The notes: generated by a model not told the origin, from the sequence alone. DNA of 25,678 bases from an uncultured Porphyromonadaceae bacterium (GCA_900548975.1 URMS01000033.1:1-25678), one strand, 5' to 3'. Numbered from the stretch's first letter, positions 6,832 through 15,201 are shown. Made by a program: numbers and translations.

Positions 6832-9156
6832 ATGTTGCGCAGATTATTAACAACGCTCATGGCAGTATGGACGGTCTTTCTGACCGCCCGTGCCGCCAAT
6901 GTCGTGACAGTGTCGGGCATCACTGCCGAAGCAGGCGAGCGCGTGGAGCTGTCGGTGGGCCTACGCACCGATGATGCCGGTGTAGTGGCCGCCGAGATAC
7001 GGCTGCCGCTGCCCGCGGGCTGCACTGTTGTGCCGGGCAGCCTCACGGCAAACCCTCTGCGACTGCCCGATCACAGCGTGACTGCCGATGTCAACGACGC
7101 CGGCGAATACGTGCTTGTGGTGTACAACACTTCGTTGCGTCCCATTGCTGCCGGCGACGGCGAGATCGTGCGCTTCGGGGTGGAGCTTTCATGCTCTCCG
7201 GGCACCTACACTCTCACGCCGCAGGCCACTCTCAGCAATGCCGCCGGGCAGCCGCTGCCGGTCGGGACGTCAGCAGCTGAGCTCACTGTCCGCGGCGCCC
7301 GCATGATGCTGTCGGAGAATGTGCTCAATTTCTACCGCGTACCCATTCGCTCGACATTCGAGACAGGCGTCACGATAGCCAACACCGGCACGGCGCCGCT
7401 CGTGCTCAAGGATTTCAGCACTTCTGTCGACGGTCTCAGTGTGTATATCCCGGGCGGCAGCGTGGCTCCCGGCGGGGAAGGCACCCTCATGCTGTCGTAC
7501 ACTCCGCAAAACCGCGGCAGAATCAACGAAATGCTGCGGCTCGAAACCAACGATGCCTTCGAACCCACCCGCCTGCTGCGCATAGAAGCCGAGGCATATT
7601 CGGTCAACGAACTGGTATGCGGCGATATAAGCGGCGTAATCGACCAGGAGGTAACCGTGGAAGTGATGATGAACAATATGGACCCCATCGTGGGTGCCGA
7701 CTTCTCGTTCGAACTTCCGGAGGGCATAGAATTTGTGGAAGGCAGTCTGCAAAAGTCGTCGCGGGCTTCTTCGCTTACCTTCGATGCAAATGTGGTCAAA
7801 GAAAGCGGTTCCGGCGATTTTGATGACTGGGGCAATCCTTTCTGGGGCTTCTATCCTACGCAAGTTCTGCGAATTGTCGGCTTCAGTGCCGACAACAGTC
7901 CTATCCTCGGTTCGGAAGGCCCGATAGTGACTTTCCGTCTGCGGCTTGGCACCAGGGCCTCCTGCCAGCTTATAGCCGCCAATGTGATTCTGGCAAATGC
8001 CGGCGGCGAAAATCTGGCTTCCGAAAGCCAGGGCGGATTTCTCAATGTGGCCACGCCCTCTCTGGGCTGTGACCGGGAAACCATGGCGGGCAATATTGCC
8101 GATAGCGGCGACCTTTCATTCGGCATTCCGGTGAACAACTACGGCGACGCTCCCCTGATTATCGACCGGCTGGTGTCGGACGACGGACGCCTCCGCTGCA
8201 CGGCATCGCTGCCTCTGACTATAGAACCCTGGCAGTCGGGAGAACTGCCTATGGCGATTGCCGATACTTCGGTGGGCGATTTCGCCTCGCTGCTGAAGAT
8301 TTACAGCAATGATCCCGACCGTCGCTGTTTCGACATGATAGTCCGTGGCTCGGTCTATAGCCCCAACGAGCTTACATTCAGGGGCTACCGCAGCAACGGC
8401 ACCTTCATGCTCGATGCGTGGCTGGAGAATGAGGCCGAAATTGTGGCACTGCAGCTCGACCTGGTTTGTTCCGGCGGCCTTACTACTGACGAATCGAAAC
8501 TCAGTCTGGGCCAACGCGCTTCGGGACACTCGGCAACACTTGCCCGGGTGGCGCCCGACCGCTACAGGATAGTAATGTTCTCGATAAGCAACCAGCCCTT
8601 CGTGGGCCACGAAGGCACGGTGTTCACACTTGGCTTCGAAGGCACCGACATCGACGGAGGCTCTGTCGGTATCGAGAATATTATTCTTAGCTCGGCCGAC
8701 GGACATAACTATACCACACCCGACTCAGATGTAAAGACAGAGACTGTGCCGCCGCTGGCCGAATCGCTGGCTATTATACACGAAGTGATCGATGCCGCTC
8801 CCGGGGAGCAGGTGCAACTCAAGGCCGAGATTTTGCCCGCGGAAGCTGCATGGCAGAAGCTAAGATGGACATCGTCGGATGAGAATGTGGCAACTGTCGA
8901 TGCCAACGGCCTGGTGAGCGTTCTTGCCGAGGGCAAAGCCGTGATAACGGTCAGCACTACCGACGGCTCGATGCTTACCGCCAGCTGTACGACAGGCCAT
9001 ATATCTGGTATAGAGGGTGTGACAACAGACTGCGACAGTACATTCACCGTCTACTCGCTGCAGGGCGTCCTCATCCTCCGCAATGCATCGGCATCCGGCC
9101 TGCATAGCTTACCACACGGTATATACATAGTCAACGGCGTGAAAACCAAGATTTAA
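6832..9156 (+). CDS. Secreted multidomain protein with three cohesin-like domains, two ASH-like domains and a Big2 domain
   Basis: The 774-residue product has a signal peptide (1-21, ending ARA) and no catalytic motif. Three similar beta-sandwich units can be aligned by eye at about 23-153, 259-406 and 512-635. Each opens with a xxVxVxVxL-type strand and later has a G-E-I/P/T-V-x-F/T-x-G/L strand, as in cohesin-like folds. Between them lie two choice-of-anchor-D/ASH-like domains (about 158-256 and 410-508) with the V..TNTG.APL and YSNDP.R patterns. A bacterial Ig-like Big2 domain follows (about 645-722, with WTSSDENVATVDANGLVS). The tail (725-774) resembles the short C-terminal module of Bacteroidales secreted proteins, ending GIYIVNGVKTKI. 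It starts one base after the protease stop, so it is translated with it. The cohesin reading is inference from strand pattern and from the adjacent dockerin; a general adhesin or structural protein is the alternative. Confidence 0.7.
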   Translation: MLRRLLTTLMAVWTVFLTARAANVVTVSGITAEAGERVELSVGLRTDDAGVVAAEIRLPLPAGCTVVPGSLTANPLRLPDHSVTADVNDAGEYVLVVYNTSLRPIAAGDGEIVRFGVELSCSPGTYTLTPQATLSNAAGQPLPVGTSAAELTVRGARMMLSENVLNFYRVPIRSTFETGVTIANTGTAPLVLKDFSTSVDGLSVYIPGGSVAPGGEGTLMLSYTPQNRGRINEMLRLETNDAFEPTRLLRIEAEAYSVNELVCGDISGVIDQEVTVEVMMNNMDPIVGADFSFELPEGIEFVEGSLQKSSRASSLTFDANVVKESGSGDFDDWGNPFWGFYPTQVLRIVGFSADNSPILGSEGPIVTFRLRLGTRASCQLIAANVILANAGGENLASESQGGFLNVATPSLGCDRETMAGNIADSGDLSFGIPVNNYGDAPLIIDRLVSDDGRLRCTASLPLTIEPWQSGELPMAIADTSVGDFASLLKIYSNDPDRRCFDMIVRGSVYSPNELTFRGYRSNGTFMLDAWLENEAEIVALQLDLVCSGGLTTDESKLSLGQRASGHSATLARVAPDRYRIVMFSISNQPFVGHEGTVFTLGFEGTDIDGGSVGIENIILSSADGHNYTTPDSDVKTETVPPLAESLAIIHEVIDAAPGEQVQLKAEILPAEAAWQKLRWTSSDENVATVDANGLVSVLAEGKAVITVSTTDGSMLTASCTTGHISGIEGVTTDCDSTFTVYSLQGVLILRNASASGLHSLPHGIYIVNGVKTKI

Positions 9157-9177
9157 ATCCGGATATTTACAGACTCT

Positions 9178-9217
9178 AAGGGTCTTGCGGAATTCGATTC
9201 CGCAAGACCTTATTTTT
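9178..9217 (+). terminator. Intrinsic terminator after the protease operon
   Basis: GGTCTTGCGGAAT (9181-9193) pairs perfectly with ATTCCGCAAGACC (9197-9209) across a TCG loop. The stem extends outward with one bulged G and is followed by TTATTTTT. It ends transcription 22 bases after the stop of the cohesin-like gene and separates it from the regulator genes. Confidence 0.93.
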
Positions 9218-9243
9218 GTAACGTCTGATTCCCAACTTTTCAC

Positions 9244-9251
9244 TATCTTTG
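9244..9251 (+). promoter_or_regulatory. -7 element directly in front of the response-regulator ATG
   Basis: TATCTTTG is a perfect TAnnTTTG element whose last base is only four bases before the ATG at 9256. A TTTG at 9215-9218 is the only good -33 candidate, but the 25-base spacing is longer than the usual 19-21. Transcription would begin at or next to the start codon, giving a leaderless message. Confidence 0.6.
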
Positions 9252-9255
9252 CACC

Positions 9256-10596
9256 ATGGCTACCATTCTGATTGTCGACGACGATACTATGCTCCTCGCC
9301 TCGCTGCGCGGGCTGCTTGCGAGAGCGGGCTACACCGCTGTGGCTGTGCCCTCGCCGGCCGAGGCTGTGGACCATGTGAGGGCCGGGCGCCCCGACCTGG
9401 TGCTGATGGACATGAATTTCACACGCGGCACATCGGGCATCGAAGGCCTCACTCTTCTCCGACAGGTCAAGATCTTCCGCCCCGAAGTGCCGGTCATACT
9501 CATGACGGCATGGGGCAGCATCGATCTGGCGGTCGAGGGTATGCGGTCCGGCGCTTTCGACTTCATTACCAAGCCATGGGACAACGACGCCCTGCTCGAC
9601 CGTATCGCCACCGCGCTGAGCCTGCACACACCCTCGCGCGGCGAAGGCACCTTCGACCGCGGGTCCATAGCGGGCAAAAGCGCGGCCATCGAATCGGTCC
9701 TGGCTTCGGCTGCACGCGTGGCGCCCACCGATGCCCCGGTACTCATCACCGGCGAAAGCGGCACCGGGAAGACTCTTCTGGCCAAAACGATACACCGCAA
9801 CAGCAGGCGCGGAGCTGGTCCTTTTGTCGAGGTAGATCTCGGCGGCATACCGGCGCCGACGTTCGAAAGCGAGATGTTCGGCCACATCCGCGGAGCCTTT
9901 ACAGGCGCACTGGTCGACCACAAAGGATACTTCGAACTCGCCGACGGCGGCACTCTCTTCCTCGATGAAATCGATACCCTCGAGCCGGTGTCGCAGATGA
10001 AACTCCTGCGGGCAATTCAGGAACAGACCGTCGAGCCCCTCGGCGCAAAGCGGCCCAGGCGCGTCGACGTACGCGTGATATGTGCCACAAGCGCCGACCT
10101 CGGCGCCATGGTGAGTGCGCGCCGTTTCCGCGAAGACCTCTACTACCGCATAAACCTGGTGAGCCTGCGCCTGCCCTCGCTTCGCGAACGGCGCGCCGAC
10201 ATACCCGCTCTGGTAAGGGACTTCGCCCGCGAGTATGCGAAAAAACAGCCCGGCATGCCCGTGCCGGAATTTACCGACGGCGCGCTGAAATATCTGTCGG
10301 AACAGCCCTTTCCGGGCAATGTGCGCGAACTCGGCAACATAGTGGAGCGCGCCGCCCTGATGAGCGGACACAGCACCATAACCCTCGCCGACCTGCGCGA
10401 CGCCACCGCCGGCGCCGCACCACAGAACGCCGGTATTTCGCCGCAGGCGGCCTCCGACACCCTCGAAGGTGTGGAGCGGCGCAAAATCGCCGAAGCCCTC
10501 GCCATGGCCGGCGGCAATGTGTCGCGTGCGGCGGCCGCACTCGGCATTTCGCGCGGCGCATTATATCGGAGAATGGAAAAATACGGTCTGTCGTGA
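9256..10596 (+). CDS. Sigma-54-dependent response regulator, NtrC family
   Basis: This 446-residue cytoplasmic regulator has three classic parts. The receiver domain (about 1-120) carries Asp9/Asp10, the phospho-acceptor Asp52 (LVLMDMNF) and Lys106. The AAA+ domain (about 138-365) has Walker A GESGTGKT (166-173), the sigma-54 contact loop GAFTGA (213-218), Walker B LFLDE (234-238) and FREDLYYRIN (291-300). The C-terminal Fis-type helix-turn-helix spans about 420-446. The start is fixed because the receiver begins at residue 2. Its stop overlaps the start of a histidine kinase, its likely partner. It would activate RpoN-dependent genes when phosphorylated; targets are unknown, and I found no convincing -24/-12 promoter in the neighbouring intergenic regions. 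Confidence 0.95.
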   Translation: MATILIVDDDTMLLASLRGLLARAGYTAVAVPSPAEAVDHVRAGRPDLVLMDMNFTRGTSGIEGLTLLRQVKIFRPEVPVILMTAWGSIDLAVEGMRSGAFDFITKPWDNDALLDRIATALSLHTPSRGEGTFDRGSIAGKSAAIESVLASAARVAPTDAPVLITGESGTGKTLLAKTIHRNSRRGAGPFVEVDLGGIPAPTFESEMFGHIRGAFTGALVDHKGYFELADGGTLFLDEIDTLEPVSQMKLLRAIQEQTVEPLGAKRPRRVDVRVICATSADLGAMVSARRFREDLYYRINLVSLRLPSLRERRADIPALVRDFAREYAKKQPGMPVPEFTDGALKYLSEQPFPGNVRELGNIVERAALMSGHSTITLADLRDATAGAAPQNAGISPQAASDTLEGVERRKIAEALAMAGGNVSRAAAALGISRGALYRRMEKYGLS

Positions 10597-11819
10597 ATCT
10601 CCGCCTGCTCTTTTTCCTCTTTCTGCTTCTGCAGCTGCCGGTCTACGGAGCGCTCATGTGGCTCACGTTCAATTCGCGCCCGCTGTTTTTCTACGGAGCC
10701 GAAATAATGCTTGCGGTCGACATCGCCGCCTGCCTATTCTTCTACCGCAAGGTGGTAGTGCCGGTCGAAACACTTGCCAACGGCATGGATCTGCTCCGCG
10801 GCCAGGACTGGAATGTGGCTCTGCGGCCCCTCGGACAGCCCGAGGTCGACTCGCTTGTGGCTGTTTTCAACGAAATGATGGGCCGCATGCATGCCCAGCG
10901 GTTGTCCCTCGAGGAGCAGCGGCATTTTCTCACTCTGCTGGTCGACGAAGCTCCGGTAGGAGTGGTTGTAAAAGGCTTCGGAGGCGTCGAGCGCATGGTC
11001 AATCCTGCCGCAAGGACGGTGTTCGACGCCTTCCCCGACCTTCAGCCCCGGCTCGACGAAGTGCCCGACGGCGGCGAAGACACTTTCCGGGCCGACAGCA
11101 GCCATCTTTTCCGCATTGTGCGCCGGCATTTCATCGACAACGGCGTGAGGTGCACATTCTATCTCATCGAGAACGTCGCACCGATGGTGGCGGCCGCCGA
11201 ACGCGCAGCCTATGTGAAACTGATACGCCTCATGGCCCACGAGGTAAACAACACCGTGGCCGCCATGAGCACTGCTCTTGGCGCCGTCGATGCCGACGAC
11301 CCCGACGGCCTGCTGGAAGCCTGCCGCCACCGAGCCATGGCGCTGAGCGAGTTCATAGGCCGCTTCGCCGACCTTGTCAAGACGCCCGAACCGCGCCTCG
11401 AGCGCACCGACACGGCATGCCTGGTCGACGACTGCGCCACATTCCTCGAAAGCATCTGCACACAGCATGGCGTACAGTTCGGCCTGCGGTCGGAGAAAAG
11501 CTCCACGGTTATGGCCGATGCCGCACAGATAGAGCAGGTGCTGGTCAACATAGTGAAAAACGCCTGCGAAAGCACCGGGCGCGGCGGCCATGTGACAGTC
11601 ACCGTAGCCGGCCCCACCATCACCGTCGCCGACGATGGCCCCGGCATATCGCCCGACAAAGCCGCGCAGATGGCCTCGCCCTTCTTCACCGACAAACCCG
11701 GCGGCCAGGGCATAGGCCTCACCTTCGTCCGCGAAGTCCTCTCCCGCCACAACTGCACCTACTCCCTGGCCACCTCACCCGCCGACTCCCTCACCCGCTT
11801 CACCATCACCTTCCGTTAG
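10593..11819 (+). CDS. Sensor histidine kinase, NtrY/NtrB-like
   Basis: The chosen GTG start (10593) overlaps the regulator's stop as GTGA and places a membrane segment at the very N-terminus; the open frame extends further upstream but only in shadow of the regulator. The 408-residue product has two membrane segments (about 3-25 and 37-52) joined by a loop of only about ten residues, then a HAMP-like linker and a PAS-like region (about 105-200). The H-box LMAHEVNN has phospho-acceptor His216. The ATPase domain has N-box LVNIVKNACES (Asn323), G1 DDGPGIS (347-353) and G2 GGQGIGL (370-376). The tiny periplasmic loop suggests sensing inside the membrane or cytoplasm. It should phosphorylate the NtrC-type regulator encoded just upstream. 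Confidence 0.92.
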   Translation: MNLRLLFFLFLLLQLPVYGALMWLTFNSRPLFFYGAEIMLAVDIAACLFFYRKVVVPVETLANGMDLLRGQDWNVALRPLGQPEVDSLVAVFNEMMGRMHAQRLSLEEQRHFLTLLVDEAPVGVVVKGFGGVERMVNPAARTVFDAFPDLQPRLDEVPDGGEDTFRADSSHLFRIVRRHFIDNGVRCTFYLIENVAPMVAAAERAAYVKLIRLMAHEVNNTVAAMSTALGAVDADDPDGLLEACRHRAMALSEFIGRFADLVKTPEPRLERTDTACLVDDCATFLESICTQHGVQFGLRSEKSSTVMADAAQIEQVLVNIVKNACESTGRGGHVTVTVAGPTITVADDGPGISPDKAAQMASPFFTDKPGGQGIGLTFVREVLSRHNCTYSLATSPADSLTRFTITFR

Positions 11820-11854
11820 ATTTTCACCTTTACACATCTTTTTAAGACTGATAT

Positions 11855-11886
11855 TTTGGCTTTTCAGGCTCAATATCGTATATTTG
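11855..11886 (+). promoter_or_regulatory. Promoter of the RloAB-like pair
   Basis: TTTG (11855-11858) and TATATTTG (11879-11886) are separated by 20 bases, matching the Bacteroidota -33/-7 consensus in both boxes and in spacing. Transcription would start near 11890, leaving about 20 bases of leader before the ATG at 11912. The pair therefore has its own promoter in the gap behind the kinase gene. Confidence 0.8.
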
Positions 11887-11911
11887 CCGTGAATATCTAA
11901 CAGAATTAAAA

Positions 11912-13249
11912 ATGCTACTCCGATTCGCAGCTGAAAATATCATGTCGTTCAGGGATGCGGTGGAATTCAACACTTTTCCATCGAGCAAAAGTCACAGCCA
12001 CGAATGGCATAAAGTGAAATGCGGCCATGTCACGGCTCTGCGCATGAGCGCCATATACGGCGCCAACGGTGCCGGAAAGAGCAATCTTCTCAAATGCATG
12101 GATCTCCTTAAAGAGATGGTATGCTCCGAGAAACTCGGCGATGTGTTTATGCCTGCCGACCTATATTTCAAACTCGATAACGACGGCAAGAACAAACCGT
12201 CGGAATTGGCTGTCGAATTTTATGCCGGAGGAGAGGTCTTTTATTACCATCTCGTTTTTAATCAGGAAAAAATATTTGAGGAAGAACTTCTTTTAAGCTA
12301 TAAGAACGAAGACGTGCCCATCTTCCGCCGCAAGGACAATGATGTCATACTTGCCGTAGAAAGCGATTCCGAAAAGGATAAAGAAGAATTTCTGCGTGTA
12401 TTTGCCGATGCCATGAGGAGGATCATACGGCCGGACATGCTCGTTCTGTCGTTTTTCGGTCAGTATTATCCCGATGAATTTCCGGTTGTCAAAGTGGCCT
12501 ATGAGTGGATACGCACACTTCAGGTGGTCCTTCCGGCCAAGCGGATAGGATACCTGCCTCATATGCTCGATGAAGACTCCGATTTTGCCGGGTATGTCAA
12601 TAATCTCTTGCCGGAACTGAATACCGGTATAAGCCGACTGATAGTAAAAAAAGAGATAATAGCCGACAGTGATGCCGAAGGCAACCCGGGTCTCTCGATG
12701 GCCATCAAAGCCGCGAAAGAACAGCCCGGAGAGCCACAGATGTATAAAAAGACTATTTTTAACGACATCTCCAATATCGTCGTTGAAGATGGCATCATAT
12801 ATCTTAAGACTCTCGTCGGACTGCATAAAGATGCCGACGGCTCTGAGGTGGAAATTTCTATCGATATGGAATCGGACGGCACACGCCGGCTCATAGAGTA
12901 CATGCCTCTGTTATTATCGGTGGCCAAGGACGACAATGTGTTTATCATCGATGAAATCGAACGCAGCATTCACCCGATAATGATAAAGACATTGATGAAG
13001 AGGATTTCCGAAAACAAAGAAGCCAAAGGTCAGATCATTTTCACCACGCACGAAAGCTGTCTTCTGGACCAGACCATCTTCCGCCCCGATGAAATATGGT
13101 TTGTCCAAAAAGATATCGACCAGTCCACCCGTATTTATCCGTTGAGCGACTTCAATATCCACAAAACCGCAAATATAGAAAACGGATATCTAAACGGACG
13201 CTACGGAGGCATACCGTTCTTGTCTAATCTTTCGGATCTGAAATGGTGA
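11912..13249 (+). CDS. AAA family ATPase, RloA/AbiLi-like
   Basis: This 445-residue protein is an SMC/ABC-type ATPase of the AAA_15/AAA_21 group. The N-terminus (LLRFAAENIMSFRD) is typical of that group. Walker A is GANGAGKS (50-57), the signature region is ESDGTRRLIEYMPLLL (about 320-335), Walker B is VFIIDEIE (343-350) and the H-loop is TTHES (378-382). The tail NGYLNGRYGGIPFL (about 424-437) is characteristic of RloA-like ATPases. One base separates its stop from the RloB-like gene, so the two act together. Such ATPases are thought to sense phage and control a Toprim-like partner. GC is low: 16 of 60 at 12241-12300 against 42 of 60 at 11581-11640 in the kinase. No restriction-modification genes are beside it. 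The defence role is inferred from family resemblance. Confidence 0.85.
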   Translation: MLLRFAAENIMSFRDAVEFNTFPSSKSHSHEWHKVKCGHVTALRMSAIYGANGAGKSNLLKCMDLLKEMVCSEKLGDVFMPADLYFKLDNDGKNKPSELAVEFYAGGEVFYYHLVFNQEKIFEEELLLSYKNEDVPIFRRKDNDVILAVESDSEKDKEEFLRVFADAMRRIIRPDMLVLSFFGQYYPDEFPVVKVAYEWIRTLQVVLPAKRIGYLPHMLDEDSDFAGYVNNLLPELNTGISRLIVKKEIIADSDAEGNPGLSMAIKAAKEQPGEPQMYKKTIFNDISNIVVEDGIIYLKTLVGLHKDADGSEVEISIDMESDGTRRLIEYMPLLLSVAKDDNVFIIDEIERSIHPIMIKTLMKRISENKEAKGQIIFTTHESCLLDQTIFRPDEIWFVQKDIDQSTRIYPLSDFNIHKTANIENGYLNGRYGGIPFLSNLSDLKW

Positions 13250-13250
13250 T

Positions 13251-13943
13251 ATGATAACGCGACGCAAGGACTATGTGAAACACGCTCCGTCGAAGGATGC
13301 CCGCAAAATCTATATAATATGCGAAGGCGCTGAGACAGAGAAAAACTATTTCGGATTTTTTGAAGGTCTGTCATCAAATCTCGAACTGATTGTCATACCG
13401 CCGGAGGACGGCACCGATCCGCTGAAGCTTATGTCCTTGGCCGAACGAGAACTATTGTCGGAAACGAGAACGCATACTCTCGACTATATGCAGAGCGATA
13501 CCGTCTGGTTCGCGATAGATACCGACACTTGGCAAAAAGAAGGCAAAATACAACCCCTCAGGGATTTCTGCGCGCGTCTGAATGAAGATATTCCGCATAA
13601 ATATAATGAAGTAAAGCCATATGAAGCATGGAATGTCGCCCAAAGCAACCCCTGCTTTGAAATATGGCTCTACTACCATCACTACGACTGCCAGCCCGAC
13701 GTGGATGAGATTCGCCGCCATCCGTCGATAAAAACATTCGTCCATAATTGTGTGGCCGGCGGCTTCGATTTTCAGAAAGATCCCGTGCGCCTCAAAGACG
13801 CCATTGACAATTCGGACAAAAACTTCAGCAGAGATGCCGACGGATGCCCGGCCTTGTTTTCAACCGAACAACATCTTCTTGGAAAACAGATATTGATGTT
13901 TGTCGACGGAGTCCTTCAGAAACTCCGTAACAAAATGGGATAG
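13251..13943 (+). CDS. RloB-like protein (AbiLii-like), putative Toprim-type effector
   Basis: This 230-residue protein matches the RloB pattern. It opens with a basic segment (ITRRKDY), then IYIICEGAETEKNYF (about 20-34) with Glu25, VWFAIDTDTW (85-94) with Asp90 and Asp92, and SNPCFEIWLYYHH (about 132-144). The EG...TE and DxD arrangement suggests a Toprim-like metal site, as in OLD, Gabija and PARIS effectors; this is inference. It follows the AAA ATPase by one base and ends three bases from the convergent AI-2E permease gene, so the pair fills the gap between two housekeeping-type genes exactly. It is probably the effector, nuclease or other, held in check by the ATPase. The length is usual for RloB. 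Confidence 0.83.
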   Translation: MITRRKDYVKHAPSKDARKIYIICEGAETEKNYFGFFEGLSSNLELIVIPPEDGTDPLKLMSLAERELLSETRTHTLDYMQSDTVWFAIDTDTWQKEGKIQPLRDFCARLNEDIPHKYNEVKPYEAWNVAQSNPCFEIWLYYHHYDCQPDVDEIRRHPSIKTFVHNCVAGGFDFQKDPVRLKDAIDNSDKNFSRDADGCPALFSTEQHLLGKQILMFVDGVLQKLRNKMG

Positions 13944-13946
13944 ACA

Positions 13947-15107
13947 CTACTCGTCGCCGGTCATTTTGTGGAGGACGACGGAATCGTCGTGGTGCTCGGA
14001 GGGCGTCTCGCCGTCTTCGCGGCTGGTGATGTAGAGATCGTAGTAGGCCAGAAGGAGCGTGGTAAGCGGCAGAGCTATGATAAGCCCGATAAACCCGAGG
14101 AGTGTGCCCCACACCGACAGCGAGAACAGGATAATGGCAGGATTGAGTCCCATGGCCTTACCCATGATTTTTGGCGTAAGCACAAGGTCCTGTATACACT
14201 GCACGATGATATATACCGCCATGCACGACCACCACACATGCCAGAAGTCGGCACCGGTATCGGCGGAATATACCAGGCATATCAGCGTGGTGGGCAACAG
14301 CGATATAAGCTGCAGATAGGGCACCATATTGAGCAGGCCTATGAAAAGCCCCAGCACAATAGCCATTGGCAGATTAATGATGCTGAAACCTATACAGAAC
14401 ATGATTCCGACCAGAAATGCCACAAGAGCCTGTCCGCGAAAATAATGGTTCATCGAATCCTTCACATCGTTGGCTATGCGGTAGGTTGCGGTGCGGTATT
14501 TTGGCGGCACAAGCCGCTTGAAGCCGCGCAGCAGCCGCTCGTAGTCGAGCATTATAAAAACCACATACAACAGCACCACAAACCAGTTGAATATTCCCAG
14601 CACCAGATTATATCCGCCGGCTATAAATGTGCCTAAAGTATCGAGAATAGTACGGAGATCCTGGTTGGTAAGTTCGTGCGATATACGGTCGAAATCTATG
14701 TTGGTGCGCAGATAGTCGTGCAGCCAGTCGGGTATAAAAGCAATCTCCGCACCCGACGCCGCATATCCGCTTATAAACTGAGCCACCTGGTGCACCTCGT
14801 CCATCATAGACGGAACTATGAACACACCTATCGCCGACATAATAAGCACACTCTCGAATAGAGTCATCAATATCGGGAGCCAACGTTTCTTTACTCTCAG
14901 CAATTTCTTGTTGTACTGAACAAAAGGCTCAAGAAGATAAGCTATCAGCCATGCCACCATAAAAGGCAGAAGCACCGACTTGAGGATTCCTATGAGCCAC
15001 ACGGCTCCGAGGATGGCTGCAAGTGTAAGAACCATGCGCACCACACGGTCGAAAGTATAAGGACGGTAGCCTGTTGTTGTGGCGTTTTGTCTGTTTTCCG
15101 GTATCAT
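13947..15107 (-). CDS. AI-2E family transporter
   Basis: This 386-residue inner-membrane protein has about eight hydrophobic segments in the 2+1+5 layout of the AI-2E/PerM/TqsA family, with a soluble portion after the third segment. Family signatures are visible: the VAWLIAYLLEP segment near the N-terminus and the C-terminal NMVPYLQLI and LTPKIMGKAMGLNPA stretches. The open frame extends to 15218, but the ATG at 15107 (MIPENRQ) is chosen because a good -7 element at 15146-15153 lies downstream of the longer start. Members export autoinducer-2 or exchange Na+ for H+; which applies here cannot be told. It converges on the RloB-like gene and diverges from an MFS gene. Confidence 0.9.
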   Translation of the reverse strand: MIPENRQNATTTGYRPYTFDRVVRMVLTLAAILGAVWLIGILKSVLLPFMVAWLIAYLLEPFVQYNKKLLRVKKRWLPILMTLFESVLIMSAIGVFIVPSMMDEVHQVAQFISGYAASGAEIAFIPDWLHDYLRTNIDFDRISHELTNQDLRTILDTLGTFIAGGYNLVLGIFNWFVVLLYVVFIMLDYERLLRGFKRLVPPKYRTATYRIANDVKDSMNHYFRGQALVAFLVGIMFCIGFSIINLPMAIVLGLFIGLLNMVPYLQLISLLPTTLICLVYSADTGADFWHVWWSCMAVYIIVQCIQDLVLTPKIMGKAMGLNPAIILFSLSVWGTLLGFIGLIIALPLTTLLLAYYDLYITSREDGETPSEHHDDSVVLHKMTGDE

Positions 15108-15145
15108 GTCAACATTTTTGGACGGTAAGTGTCGAAATATTTTTT

Positions 15146-15153
15146 CAAAGTTA
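15146..15153 (-). promoter_or_regulatory. -7 element of the AI-2E transporter gene
   Basis: On the minus strand this reads TAACTTTG, a perfect TAnnTTTG match. A TTTG further upstream on that strand is about 23 bases away, slightly too far. The predicted transcript starts near 15142 with about 35 bases of leader. The element lies 12 bases from the -7 element of the divergent MFS gene, so the two promoters interlock. Confidence 0.6.
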
Positions 15154-15165
15154 ATTAAAAAATGG

Positions 15166-15173
15166 TAATTTTG
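15166..15173 (+). promoter_or_regulatory. -7 element of the MFS gene
   Basis: TAATTTTG matches TAnnTTTG and lies 28 bases before the ATG at 15202, giving about 25 bases of leader. The -33 side is weak: only a T-run at 15141-15145 is at the right distance, and it abuts the oppositely oriented -7 element of the AI-2E gene. Confidence 0.6.
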
Positions 15174-15201
15174 TGGCAAAATTTGGAAAAAGTAAAATTC
15201 G

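Noticed and set aside
5982..7046. A 354-codon minus-strand frame across the protease / cohesin-like junction
   Set aside because: It is antisense to two well-supported genes and has no recognisable features.
9109..10371. A 420-codon open frame on the minus strand, opposite the sigma-54 regulator
   Set aside because: It has no recognisable motif and is rich in His, Gly and Ala, as antisense shadows are. It runs through the terminator and promoter region.
10469..11845. A 458-codon plus-strand frame overlapping the histidine kinase
   Set aside because: Its product is dominated by Arg, His and Pro and has no domain; the kinase frame carries all expected motifs.
11857..11872. Possible sigma-54 (-24/-12) promoter before the RloA-like gene
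   Set aside because: GG and GC are present but separated by eight bases instead of ten, and a full TTTG / TAnnTTTG promoter explains the region better.
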